A stretch of 11,606 nt of DNA from JANMDU01 sp043777675. Its GTDB lineage: Bacteria; Pseudomonadota; Gammaproteobacteria; Burkholderiales; Burkholderiaceae_C. Where the stretch lies: contig JAYWHR010000041.1 of the NCBI GenBank assembly GCA_043777675.1, positions 1-11,606 of the forward strand. The letters run 5' to 3'. The stretch's first letter is position 1; each line of letters starts with the position of its first letter. The position numbers and the translations under genes were made by a program. Positions 1 to 6,443 of this stretch are shown piece after piece. The notes beneath the pieces are model-generated. The model ran no database searches, was not told the origin of the DNA, and saw only the letters and a program-made list of their open reading frames with translations.

Positions 1-48
1 TCTAGCCTCCATGCCACAAAGACTCCTCAATGCCGCTGCGACGACAAA

Positions 49-84
49 GCCTCATACGCTGCGCACTCTGCGTATGTCTGAGGC
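49..84. repeat. Imperfect inverted repeat (hairpin with bulge)
   Basis: GCCTCA-TACGC (49-59) pairs with GCGTA-TGTC-TGAGGC (70-84). This gives 11 base pairs with a four-base bulge on the right arm and a 10-base loop. No T-run follows on either strand, so it is not a standard terminator. It lies about 350 bases beyond the stop of the neighbouring minus-strand gene. Its role is unknown and it may belong to a repeat cut by the window edge. Confidence 0.4.
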
Positions 85-177
85 AGATGGCTAATCAGGC
101 AAAAACGCTTATAAAACTGGTTAAAAACTTATCTGGCGAGAATTCCAACTCAGCTCAATTCACAGGTGCATCGCGCT

Positions 178-334
178 CAACCGTTTCACTCAACCCGCTC
201 GCCTGCGTCGTACCATCGGGCATTTGCCTCAGAAATCTTTTTGAAAACACACGCGATTGCGGCCATCACAATCCAACCCTCTCCCCGCGCGCCTTCCAAA
301 AAATTTCTGAGTCAAACGCCCAATGGTTTCCGCT
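178..334 (+). repeat. 157-bp dispersed repeat, copy A
   Basis: This segment aligns without gaps to the reverse complement of 1859-2015, with 137 of 157 positions identical by my hand count. The longest conserved blocks are around the GCGTCGTACCATCGGG segment, the TTTTTGAAAACACACGCGAT segment, and the segment from CGCGCCTTCC through AAAAAATTTCTGA. Similarity resumes outside the aligned block at GGTGC (165-169), after an indel of about eight bases. The two copies point inward at the 427-residue gene between them. The 20 differences are not concentrated in one codon position (5, 6 and 9 in the frame that is open in both copies), so coding constraint is not evident. Confidence 0.9.
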
Positions 335-439
335 AAAAATATTGACTAGAAAAACGTGCAGCACAACTACTTGCGTTGATGTGAAATCTTACAGACCGAT
401 GTGCTTAAAATTTTCTAGTATTTCGCAACATTTTAGGCA

Positions 440-1723
440 TCACTCGCTCGTAACTGTTTTCGTTGGGACTTTACGAACACGTAGATATTCTTTTGCGTCT
501 CGCGCCAAGCTAAGCGCCTTATCAGCGAGCTCAGGAACAGAATCAATTGTGCGCTGAACTGAATCCGAAGTAAGCGCCTCGTGCCATGGACTTCCGTGCG
601 TTTTTGGATCGACAAGTCGCAAAGGAGCTTCTTCTAGGCGTGTTAATGCTGAAGAAAAAAGACGCGCCTCGAATTGAGGGTCTATCCTTGCCGCTTCGCG
701 CCTGTATCCCTCATATGCCTTGGCTACGGATGCTTTAAACGCGTAATCTTCAGCGAGGCGAAAGCGCTGCCCGATCTGCTTAGTCGCTAACCACGCAAAC
801 CATATTGGCGCACCTATCGACAACATTGACAAAACTACATGAAGCAGAATCGCACTCCAATTAGGTGTGGGGCCAGCAAGCGCCTGTGTCAGTGCCTCTA
901 ACCTCTGCGCACCCATCAACGAACCAATTACCAAAGCTGCAATCAGCCCTCCAACCCATGTTGTTACAGTCATCCCCAACTTTGATGCTCGCTGATCGAA
1001 AGCTGCCGCTAGGCCTTTGGTTGTTGTTGCTCGATAAGCCTCTTCGCACTGAGCCACAAGTTTTGATGCTTCTTCTGCAAAAACTTTCATTACCCTAAGA
1101 TCGCCAGCGGCCGCTGCCGAATCTTTGTCAGCACCTTCAGCAGCCGCCTTAGCTGCCGCTGCAAAGGTCGCGACGCTTACTCTCGCTTCCGCCAGCGTTT
1201 GTAGATCAAGCGGCAGATTTTCAGCAACAGCGTGCGCGTGCTCAATCTCTTGCATTTGACGTTCTAGCCGGGCTCTATCTATTGCGATTGCATCTACTTC
1301 AGCTTGGATAGATTTCAGCTTTCGAATTGTGTGGCCCGGAAGCGTCTTCGGATCTGGAATACCTCTCCACCCAAGAAGTGGATACAAAGATGCACGCACA
1401 GTATCAATAGTGCCTAGATATGCTGCATAAGCGGCACCATTATTCGAGCCCCAGAAATTGGGGATAGTGCTTGCTTGCGTAATCTGTAGCAATCTAGGTA
1501 ACTTCGCTAAGTTTTCCACAGCCGTCTTATCCAGGTTTTCGATGTTCGCAGCTCGTATCTCACTAGCTAGCGACGTTGCGACATTAGCGGCATCATGGCG
1601 GGTGACAGCAGGGCAATTCCATCCAAACGCCTCGCAAAAAGTCTGGTCTGCGCCCCAGCCGTTGACTATTGTTGCGCCTAGCGTGTCAAGAGCTTGGCAT
1701 ATTGCTTCTAGATGTGGATGCAT
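440..1723 (-). CDS. Orphan protein of unknown function with two membrane segments
   Basis: I do not recognise this 427-residue protein. It has no N-terminal signal peptide. The N-terminal half (1-130) looks soluble and alpha-helical. Residues about 132-168 are charged and coiled-coil-like, and 175-245 is an alanine-rich helical stretch. Two hydrophobic segments at about 252-271 and 291-313 are likely transmembrane helices joined by a short loop. The C-terminal part (314-427) is again helical and charged, and begins with an RLAEDYAFKASVAKAYEGYR-like stretch (322-341). I have an uncertain impression that comparable motifs follow membrane hairpins in other uncharacterised accessory proteins. The ATG at 1723 is the first Met of the frame; no good Shine-Dalgarno sequence precedes it. 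The gene stands alone between two inverted repeat copies, which suggests accessory or mobile DNA. Cysteines occur only at residues 9, 30, 37 and 226, and no enzyme motif is visible. Confidence 0.8.
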   Translation of the reverse strand: MHPHLEAICQALDTLGATIVNGWGADQTFCEAFGWNCPAVTRHDAANVATSLASEIRAANIENLDKTAVENLAKLPRLLQITQASTIPNFWGSNNGAAYAAYLGTIDTVRASLYPLLGWRGIPDPKTLPGHTIRKLKSIQAEVDAIAIDRARLERQMQEIEHAHAVAENLPLDLQTLAEARVSVATFAAAAKAAAEGADKDSAAAAGDLRVMKVFAEEASKLVAQCEEAYRATTTKGLAAAFDQRASKLGMTVTTWVGGLIAALVIGSLMGAQRLEALTQALAGPTPNWSAILLHVVLSMLSIGAPIWFAWLATKQIGQRFRLAEDYAFKASVAKAYEGYRREAARIDPQFEARLFSSALTRLEEAPLRLVDPKTHGSPWHEALTSDSVQRTIDSVPELADKALSLARDAKEYLRVRKVPTKTVTSE

Positions 1724-1858
1724 TTCAATAACTCAAAAAAAAGTTTTGTCAAAGTAGTGTTGTTTGTGCGGTTTCAGCTGCAAACTTTGTTAAACCAAGT
1801 AAGTTATACAGCAATTGGCAACCCGCCGTAAATAGCTTTTTGTTTATGCGCCTTGTCC

Positions 1859-2015
1859 AGCGGAAACCATTGGGTTGTTGAATCAGAAATTTTTTGGAAG
1901 GCGCGCTGGGATCGGGTTGGATTGTGCTGATCTGAATCGCGTGTGTTTTCAAAAAATTTGCTGAGGCAATAACCCGATGGTACGACGCAGGTGAGCGGGT
2001 GGAGTGAAACGGTTG
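1859..2015 (-). repeat. 157-bp dispersed repeat, copy B
   Basis: This is the reverse complement of the repeat at 178-334, of identical length and about 87% identical without gaps. Its outer end continues into GCACC (2017-2021), the counterpart of GGTGC at 165-169 beside copy A. The inner end lies 136 bases before the start codon of the 427-residue gene, so any promoter of that gene may lie near or within this repeat. Confidence 0.9.
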
Positions 2016-2054
2016 CGCACCAAGCCCCTTCGACAAGCTCAGGGCGAACCGTTT
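2007..2054 (-). repeat. 'PELVEG'-type short palindromic dispersed repeat
   Basis: On the minus strand the core reads GTTCGCCCTGAGCTTGTCGA followed by AGG, which translates as RPELVEG. This is a well-known signature of short intergenic repeats in many proteobacteria. Here the core is bounded by a perfect 8-bp inverted repeat, AAACGGTT at 2007-2014 and AACCGTTT at 2047-2054. It overlaps the outer end of the 157-bp repeat copy B. The family assignment comes from memory of the motif; the palindrome is seen directly. Confidence 0.7.
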
Positions 2055-2080
2055 GGCTCACTACTAGAACGATTTTCATC

Positions 2081-2135
2081 ACTACTAATTCAATAGCACT
2101 CCGCGCAGTAAATACGCCGGCTATCTGCCTAAAAC
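2081..2135 (-). repeat. 55-bp dispersed repeat, copy 1
   Basis: The reverse complement of this segment matches 6444-6498 at 45 of 55 positions without gaps. Shared blocks include GTTTTAGGCA, TAGCCGGC, ACTGCG and GCTATT. It ends in an imperfect palindrome around CTATTGAATTAGTAG, which resembles the AT-rich palindromic ends I remember from Comamonadaceae intergenic repeats. It lies on the same strand as aceA, about 95 bases beyond its stop and past the terminator. Confidence 0.75.
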
Positions 2136-2154
2136 TCTTAAAAAATCCAACAAA

Positions 2155-2184
2155 AAACCCCACGTATCACTACGCGGGGGTTTT
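2155..2184 (-). terminator. Rho-independent terminator of aceA, possibly bidirectional
   Basis: On the minus strand CCCCCGCGTA, loop GTGA and TACGTGGGG form a stem with one A-C mismatch, followed directly by TTTTTTG. It starts about 46 bases beyond the aceA stop. The plus strand also has a T-run after the stem (GGGGGTTTTG), so it could work in both directions. No plus-strand gene is evident upstream, so aceA is the likely client. Confidence 0.85.
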
Positions 2185-2229
2185 GTTTGAAGCGCTAAGC
2201 GATGAGGCTTAGGTTGCCAAGTTCGCAGC

Positions 2230-3552
2230 TTAGTGATGCGTGCCATCCATGAACTGCTCATCTTCCGTTGAGCCTTTCAAGGCCGCCGTTGAAGCGTTGG
2301 CTTCAATGGTCGTCGTCACGGCATCGAAGTAACCCGTGCCGACCTCGCGCTGATGCTTCACTGCGGTGAAGCCGCGCTCGGCTGCTTTGAACTCTTTTTC
2401 TTGCAGTTCAACGAATGCGGTCATATTGTTGCGAGCGTAGCCATAGGCCAGATCGAACATGCCGTAGTTCAATGAGTGGAAGCCAGCCAAGGTGATGAAC
2501 TGGTATTTGTAGCCCATGGCGCCGAGTTCGCGCTGGAATTTGGCGATGGTTGCATCGTCGAGGTTTTTCTTCCAGTTGAACGATGGCGAGCAGTTGTAGC
2601 TGAGCAGCTTGCCGGGGAATTTGGCGTGGATGGCGTCTGCGAAAGCTTTGGCAAATGCGAGGTCAGGCGTGCCGGTTTCGCACCAGATCAGGTCGGCGTA
2701 TTCGGCGTAAGCCAAGCCACGCGAGATCGCTTGATCCAAGCCGTTTTTCACGCGGTAGAAGCCTTCCACGGTGCGCTCGCCGGTGATGAATGGCTTGTCG
2801 TTGTCGTCCACATCGCTGGTGACGAGGTTGGCGGCTTCTGCATCGGTGCGGGCGAGCAGCACGGTGGGCGTGCCCATCACGTCAGCGGCCAAACGAGCTG
2901 CAACGAGTTTGCTCACGGCATCGCGGGTGCTCACGAGCACTTTGCCGCCCATGTGGCCGCATTTTTTGGCAGCGGCCAATTGGTCTTCAAAGTGAACGCC
3001 AGCCGCGCCTGCTTCGATCATGGATTTCATGAGCTCGAAAGCGTTCAACACGCCGCCAAAGCCAGCTTCAGCATCGGCCACGATGGGCGCGAAATAATCG
3101 ATATAGCCTGCATCGCCTGGGCCTTTGCCCTCGCTCCACTGAATCTGGTCAGCGCGTGTAAAAGTGGCGTTGATTTTCTTCACGACTTTTGGCACGGAGT
3201 CCACGCTGTACAGCGATTGATCGGGGTACATTTCGCCATTGCTGTTGGCATCACCCGCCACTTGCCAGCCGCTCAAATAGATGGCTTTCAAGCCCGCCTT
3301 GACTTGCTGCATGGCTTGGTTGCCGGTCAATGCGCCGAGCGAATTGATGAACGGCTCGGTGTTGATCAAATTCCACAGCTTTTCAGAGCCGCGCTTGGCC
3401 AGCGTGTGCTCAACTTGCAGCGAGCCGCGCAGTTTGACCACTTCAGCAGCGGTGTAGCCGCGTTTGATGCCTTTCCAGCGTGGGTTCGTCGCCCAATCTT
3501 GTTCGAGTTGCGCAATTTGCTGCTCGCGGGTCAGGTTGGTCCAGTTGCTCAT
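2230..3552 (-). CDS. aceA: Isocitrate lyase
   Basis: Cleaves isocitrate to glyoxylate and succinate, the first step of the glyoxylate shunt, which lets cells grow on acetate and fatty acids. The 440-residue length fits the short bacterial class. The catalytic KKCGH motif is at 196-200 with Cys198. SGWQVAGD (94-101), the DYFAPIVADAEAGFGG metal-binding region (152-167), WCETGTPD and the NCSPSFNWKK substrate loop are all intact. The ATG at 3552 is chosen because GGAG lies eight bases upstream; a GTG three codons earlier overlaps that ribosome binding site. The gene is monocistronic, with a terminator downstream and an AT-rich operator-like region upstream. No malate synthase gene is adjacent. 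The link to the etf/acyl-CoA dehydrogenase genes in this window is metabolic: beta-oxidation yields the acetyl-CoA that the shunt assimilates. Confidence 0.97.
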   Translation of the reverse strand: MSNWTNLTREQQIAQLEQDWATNPRWKGIKRGYTAAEVVKLRGSLQVEHTLAKRGSEKLWNLINTEPFINSLGALTGNQAMQQVKAGLKAIYLSGWQVAGDANSNGEMYPDQSLYSVDSVPKVVKKINATFTRADQIQWSEGKGPGDAGYIDYFAPIVADAEAGFGGVLNAFELMKSMIEAGAAGVHFEDQLAAAKKCGHMGGKVLVSTRDAVSKLVAARLAADVMGTPTVLLARTDAEAANLVTSDVDDNDKPFITGERTVEGFYRVKNGLDQAISRGLAYAEYADLIWCETGTPDLAFAKAFADAIHAKFPGKLLSYNCSPSFNWKKNLDDATIAKFQRELGAMGYKYQFITLAGFHSLNYGMFDLAYGYARNNMTAFVELQEKEFKAAERGFTAVKHQREVGTGYFDAVTTTIEANASTAALKGSTEDEQFMDGTHH

Positions 3553-3609
3553 GATGATCACTCCATTGAGATTTAAGAAAGAATCGAAAAGCCGATGAAG
3601 TAACTATAG

Positions 3610-3623
3610 CTCTTATATAAGAG
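3610..3623. promoter_or_regulatory. Perfect 14-bp palindrome upstream of aceA (candidate operator)
   Basis: CTCTTATATAAGAG is a perfect palindrome 58 bases upstream of the aceA start codon. Its AT-rich centre could overlap a -10 element. The position fits a repressor or activator site controlling aceA. The general form suits a dimeric regulator such as a GntR-family protein, but I cannot name one. Confidence 0.6.
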
Positions 3624-3639
3624 TTATTTTTAATCTTGT

Positions 3640-3653
3640 GTCTTATAGAAGAG
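3640..3653. promoter_or_regulatory. Near-copy of the aceA palindrome
   Basis: GTCTTATAGAAGAG matches the palindrome at 3610-3623 at 12 of 14 positions. The two sites are exactly 30 bp apart, about three helical turns, so two dimers would sit on the same DNA face. This supports a real paired operator, though AT-rich sequence makes chance similarity possible. Confidence 0.5.
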
Positions 3654-3754
3654 TAAATCTAAATTCAATAAAATCAACGCGTTACGAAGAATTTTCATAA
3701 TGCGGACTACTATTTCCCATATTGAGAAATAATGCGGCGTTGCACCATATCAAT

Positions 3755-3794
3755 AATTTCACATCGCAAAATAATAGAAATGCAATATGAAATT
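3755..3794. repeat. Inverted repeat between aceA and the CmcJ-like gene
   Basis: AATTTCACATCGC (3755-3767) pairs with GCAATATGAAATT (3782-3794) at 11 of 13 positions, across a 14-base AT-rich loop. It lies about 40 bases beyond the stop of the CmcJ-like gene and about 200 bases upstream of aceA. It has no strong T-run, so it could be a weak terminator or a distal regulatory site. Confidence 0.4.
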
Positions 3795-3836
3795 TGCACA
3801 ACCTGTTAGAGACAGCAGAGCACAAGCTTGGCAATA

Positions 3837-4676
3837 TTAGAAAAACGCCATGGTCCGCACTTCAATGCTCTCGCGCTTAGGCGCATTGGGCGGCGTGGTT
3901 GGGTCTTCAAAGGCGCTGTGGCCCATGAAGCGGCAGCGGCCATCCGTTGCGCTATCGTATGTTTTGAGCAGCAGCGCGGTTGACGCTTCCATTAGCGGGA
4001 AATACATCCAGCGATGTTTTGGCGAATGCCGCATCACGTAAATCTCGCCCGTGCGCTCCTTGTATTTCAGCTCCATGCGCAGCATATCGGCGTCGTCATG
4101 CGACTGCGCATCACACATGGCCAGCGGCAGCTCATGCACCTGCGTGGCGAGCGACTTCCACACATTGTAAAAAGCCACCCTGCCTTTGAGCAATTCATCT
4201 GCATCATCGGGGACGACGTCTTTCACGCGTTGCGGCCCGCTGGCCACGGTGTAATCGCTGTGTACCAGCATCACCGCTGGTCGCTGCACGGTAGTTTGCG
4301 CTTTTAAATCGGAGGGCAAGCGCTTGCGAATCGTGTGATCAAACACCTCAACCCGCTTCGCACCCGTGTGCGCTTTGACGAACTCAACCACTTGCGTATA
4401 AAACGTGCTTTTGATCTGCGCATCATCATCAAATGCCGCAAACTCACCATGCGGCGCAGTGAAATCATGCAGCTCAAAGCCCTCTTTATCCAAGCGGATT
4501 TGATCTTTGATCGGCCAAGCATCATGAATTGCCACCTCGCGCACATCTTTGCCCGGCGGGTTGAGCTTGACACTGGGATCGGGCTCGTAGAAGTAATAGT
4601 CGGGCGGGATACCGTTGTCTACGGTGTAGTTCATCGTCGCCCGCACACTCGCAAGCTCTTTCGTCATGGCCGTCAT
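3837..4676 (-). CDS. CmcJ/NvfI-family oxidoreductase (putative non-haem iron enzyme)
   Basis: This 279-residue protein resembles the CmcJ/NvfI/AsaB family, named after a cephamycin-biosynthesis protein and fungal desaturases or hydroxylases. Features I associate with the family are VFDHTIRKR (111-119), HSDYT (139-143), AFYNVWKS (168-175), WMYFPLM (223-229), FMGHSAFEDP (250-259) and a C-terminal RESIEVR (268-274). H139-x-D141 with H253 and a nearby arginine could form an iron/2-oxoglutarate-type site; this is inference. No signal peptide or membrane segment is seen, so it is probably cytoplasmic. The ATG at 4676 is preferred because GAGGAG lies about nine bases upstream; another ATG three codons in is possible. 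It starts 27 bases after the glutathione S-transferase stop, so the two are probably cotranscribed. The substrate is unknown. Confidence 0.82.
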   Translation of the reverse strand: MTAMTKELASVRATMNYTVDNGIPPDYYFYEPDPSVKLNPPGKDVREVAIHDAWPIKDQIRLDKEGFELHDFTAPHGEFAAFDDDAQIKSTFYTQVVEFVKAHTGAKRVEVFDHTIRKRLPSDLKAQTTVQRPAVMLVHSDYTVASGPQRVKDVVPDDADELLKGRVAFYNVWKSLATQVHELPLAMCDAQSHDDADMLRMELKYKERTGEIYVMRHSPKHRWMYFPLMEASTALLLKTYDSATDGRCRFMGHSAFEDPTTPPNAPKRESIEVRTMAFF

Positions 4677-4703
4677 GCCTGCATACTCCTCGTGTTAATC
4701 AGG

Positions 4704-5342
4704 TCATTTCGCAAGCGTAAAGCCTTCGCCCACGTGCGTTTCCTTCCAGCAGGCCAAGCCTTCGATGTCCTGCAGCAACCAGCGCTTGAGATTCGGATGC
4801 GCATCAAGCGGCAGCTTCTGCCAGCCGTGCAAATGCATTGGTGCAGCCAGAGAAATATCTGCAATCGTGGGCGTGGGCCCGCAAACAAACTTACTCGTGG
4901 CAAGGCGTGCGTCAAGAATCGCCGCCAGCTTGTGCCATTGCTCTTCATTGCGCGCCACGATGTCCTTATCCGTCTCGCCGCCAAGCATCGGCTTAATGCA
5001 GTTTTCTACCAAATACGTATAACAAGCGCTAAACCAGCTAGCAGATTCCCAAAACATCCACCGATTGACGTCAGCGCGCTTTTTTACATCTTTTGGAAAG
5101 AATGCATCGGCGCCGATTTTGTCTGCTGCGTAGGCCAAAATCGCATTGCTCTCCCAAAGCACGAGCTCGCCGTCAGTCAGTGCTGGCATGGATGAGTTGG
5201 GGTTGATCTTGAGATAGGCTTCTGATTTTTGCTCGCCTTCAAAATAATTAACATAGGCCAGCTCATATGGCGCATTCATAAGCTTGAGGCCAGCGATAAC
5301 TTTACGGCAGTTAATGGTGATGGGATCGGCGTGAATTTTCAT
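4704..5342 (-). CDS. Glutathione S-transferase family protein
   Basis: Cytosolic GST fold, 212 residues. The N-terminal thioredoxin-like domain (about 1-78) carries the cis-proline at 53 in NPNSSMPAL and the glutathione-contacting LWESNAIL (62-69). The C-terminal helical domain (about 88-212) has the FVCGPTPTIADI motif, the usual N-capping and Asp region of GSTs. The catalytic residue is not certain; the TINCRK segment near residue 12 offers a cysteine or threonine, as in bacterial beta-like GSTs. GGAG sits six bases before the ATG. It is the first gene of a probable two-gene unit with the CmcJ-like oxidoreductase and is divergent from a LysR-type regulator 150 bases away. This fits an inducible role in conjugating or isomerising a small electrophilic compound. 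Confidence 0.93.
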   Translation of the reverse strand: MKIHADPITINCRKVIAGLKLMNAPYELAYVNYFEGEQKSEAYLKINPNSSMPALTDGELVLWESNAILAYAADKIGADAFFPKDVKKRADVNRWMFWESASWFSACYTYLVENCIKPMLGGETDKDIVARNEEQWHKLAAILDARLATSKFVCGPTPTIADISLAAPMHLHGWQKLPLDAHPNLKRWLLQDIEGLACWKETHVGEGFTLAK

Positions 5343-5421
5343 GTTGTCTCCAAAAGGAATGGCTTGTTTGATTTAACTTTTTCGTGCTTTGCATAGACTG
5401 ATGCGACGCAACTCACTCTGC

Positions 5422-5432
5422 TACTTTAAGTA
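5422..5432. promoter_or_regulatory. Palindrome in the GST/LysR divergent intergenic region
   Basis: TACTT-T-AAGTA is a perfect palindrome about a single central base, between the divergent starts at 5342 and 5493. It is the most obvious dyad in this region and a candidate binding site for the neighbouring LysR-type regulator. It does not match the classical T-N11-A spacing, so the assignment is tentative. Confidence 0.35.
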
Positions 5433-5492
5433 AGCATTTGAGCGGCCACAAGCGTCAATGAAGCATTGCTTTGTGTCAAAATTAGCAACAAT

Positions 5493-6419
5493 ATGGGTAA
5501 ACACACGATTCAAAGTGATTGGCTTGAGTCCTTTCAAGCGGTCGCGTCAACTTTAAACATCAGTGCAGCTGGTAAACAGCTTGGGCTGGACAAAAGCCAG
5601 ATCAGCAAGCGCATCGCTTTACTCGAGCACAAGCTGAGCGCCACGCTTTTTGCACGCAGTACGCGAAGAGTTGCGCTCACGCCCGCTGGGGTGGCCTATC
5701 TCGGTCATGCAAAGCGGGTGCTTGCTGAGCTTGATGCAGGCGAAGAGCTCTTACGCAGCTTGCGCACTGATCTTTCAGGCCGCATCCGCCTGACAGCGCC
5801 CGTCTCATGGGGCCAACGCGTGCTGGCACCTTGCCTACCAGAATTTTTGCGTCAACATCCAGGCATTGAGATCGAGCTCATTTTGTTAGACCAAAAAATG
5901 GACCTCGCGCAAGACAACATTGACCTCGCCCTGCGCTGGACAGCTAAGCCCAGCGCAGGTTTGTCTAGCATGCCCATTGCAGCGATTTATTGGCACCTAG
6001 CAGCCAGCTATAGCTATCTCGCAGCCAACGGCACGCCGAAGTCACCCAGAGATCTCACCAAGCACCAATGCTTTTGCTACTGGCGAGAAAGCCTTGATGA
6101 CCGCTGGGAGTTTGAAGAACGGTCCAACCAAGAGCGTCACAGCGTGCAAGCCCAAGGCCGCTTCCATGCCAACAATCCAGAAGCCGTGTTGGCTGCCGCA
6201 AGCCAAGGCTTAGGCATCGCGTTGCTCCCGGACTATTTGTGCAACGAACCCTTTGAACAGGAAACTCTCATTCGCCTGTTGCCTGCCTTCCAACCGCTCA
6301 CGCGCTTCGGCTCACATATGTATGCCCAGGCGCCCGTAGAGCGAGCCTTGCTGCCGCGCAATCGGGCGTTACTGACATATTTGCAAAGTGCTCTGTCACG
6401 ACCCGATCACATGGCATGA
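5493..6419 (+). CDS. LysR-family transcriptional regulator
   Basis: This 308-residue protein has the LysR layout: an N-terminal winged helix-turn-helix (about 9-67), with SAAGKQLGLDKSQISKRI (24-41) as the recognition region and the typical ATLFARSTRRVALTPAG continuation, then a linker helix and a periplasmic-binding-protein-like effector domain (about 90-300) including NPEAVLAAASQGLGIALLPD. The first ATG (5493) gives the normal N-terminus; its Shine-Dalgarno sequence is weak, and an upstream TTG in frame would add nine residues. It is divergent from the GST/CmcJ-like pair, the usual arrangement for a LysR regulator and its target. The inducer is unknown. The 55-bp dispersed repeat begins 24 bases after its stop. 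Confidence 0.95.
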   Translation: MGKHTIQSDWLESFQAVASTLNISAAGKQLGLDKSQISKRIALLEHKLSATLFARSTRRVALTPAGVAYLGHAKRVLAELDAGEELLRSLRTDLSGRIRLTAPVSWGQRVLAPCLPEFLRQHPGIEIELILLDQKMDLAQDNIDLALRWTAKPSAGLSSMPIAAIYWHLAASYSYLAANGTPKSPRDLTKHQCFCYWRESLDDRWEFEERSNQERHSVQAQGRFHANNPEAVLAAASQGLGIALLPDYLCNEPFEQETLIRLLPAFQPLTRFGSHMYAQAPVERALLPRNRALLTYLQSALSRPDHMA

Positions 6420-6443
6420 GATTTTGTTGCGCGTTTTATATGC

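Larger units (their letters stand above)
1..439. other. Gene-free stretch holding one dispersed repeat
   Basis: No convincing gene was found in these bases. An open frame runs through on the plus strand, but it crosses a repeat and then the opposite strand of the 427-residue gene, has no recognisable product and no ribosome binding site. The stretch holds a bulged inverted repeat near the left edge (49-84) and copy A of the 157-bp repeat (178-334). The last 105 bases before the stop codon at 440 are AT-rich. I see no clear rho-independent terminator for the minus-strand gene that ends here. Confidence 0.6.
1724..2229. other. Gene-free stretch made largely of repeat modules
   Basis: No gene is supported between the 427-residue gene and aceA. 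Reading rightwards, the stretch holds an AT-rich upstream region (1724-1858), copy B of the 157-bp repeat (1859-2015), a 'PELVEG'-type short repeat (about 2007-2054), a 55-bp repeat shared with 6444-6498 (2081-2135), and a terminator hairpin (2155-2184). Open frames crossing these bases run through repeats and resemble no protein I know. Confidence 0.6.

Noticed and set aside
30..557. Plus-strand open frame of 175 codons
   Set aside because: It runs through the 157-bp repeat and into the antisense of the 427-residue gene. No ribosome binding site or family match is seen, and differences between the repeat copies show no clear third-position bias.
1724..1752. Promoter with TTGACA (minus strand of 1747-1752) for the 427-residue gene
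   Set aside because: The -35 matches consensus, but a -10 at 17-base spacing would be ATTGAA touching the start codon, leaving no room for a leader. Not convincing without a mapped start.
1804..2163. Minus-strand open frame containing RPELVEG
   Set aside because: The frame is made of dispersed repeats and crosses the terminator. Such frames are a common source of spurious gene calls.
2155..2184. Terminator for a plus-strand gene
   Set aside because: No credible plus-strand gene ends nearby; aceA on the minus strand is the natural client, with the longer T-run on that side.
2476..3576. Long open frame (366 codons) antisense to aceA on the plus strand
   Set aside because: It lies entirely opposite a certain isocitrate lyase gene, resembles no protein family and is rich in His, Ala and Gly, as expected for the complement of a biased coding sequence.
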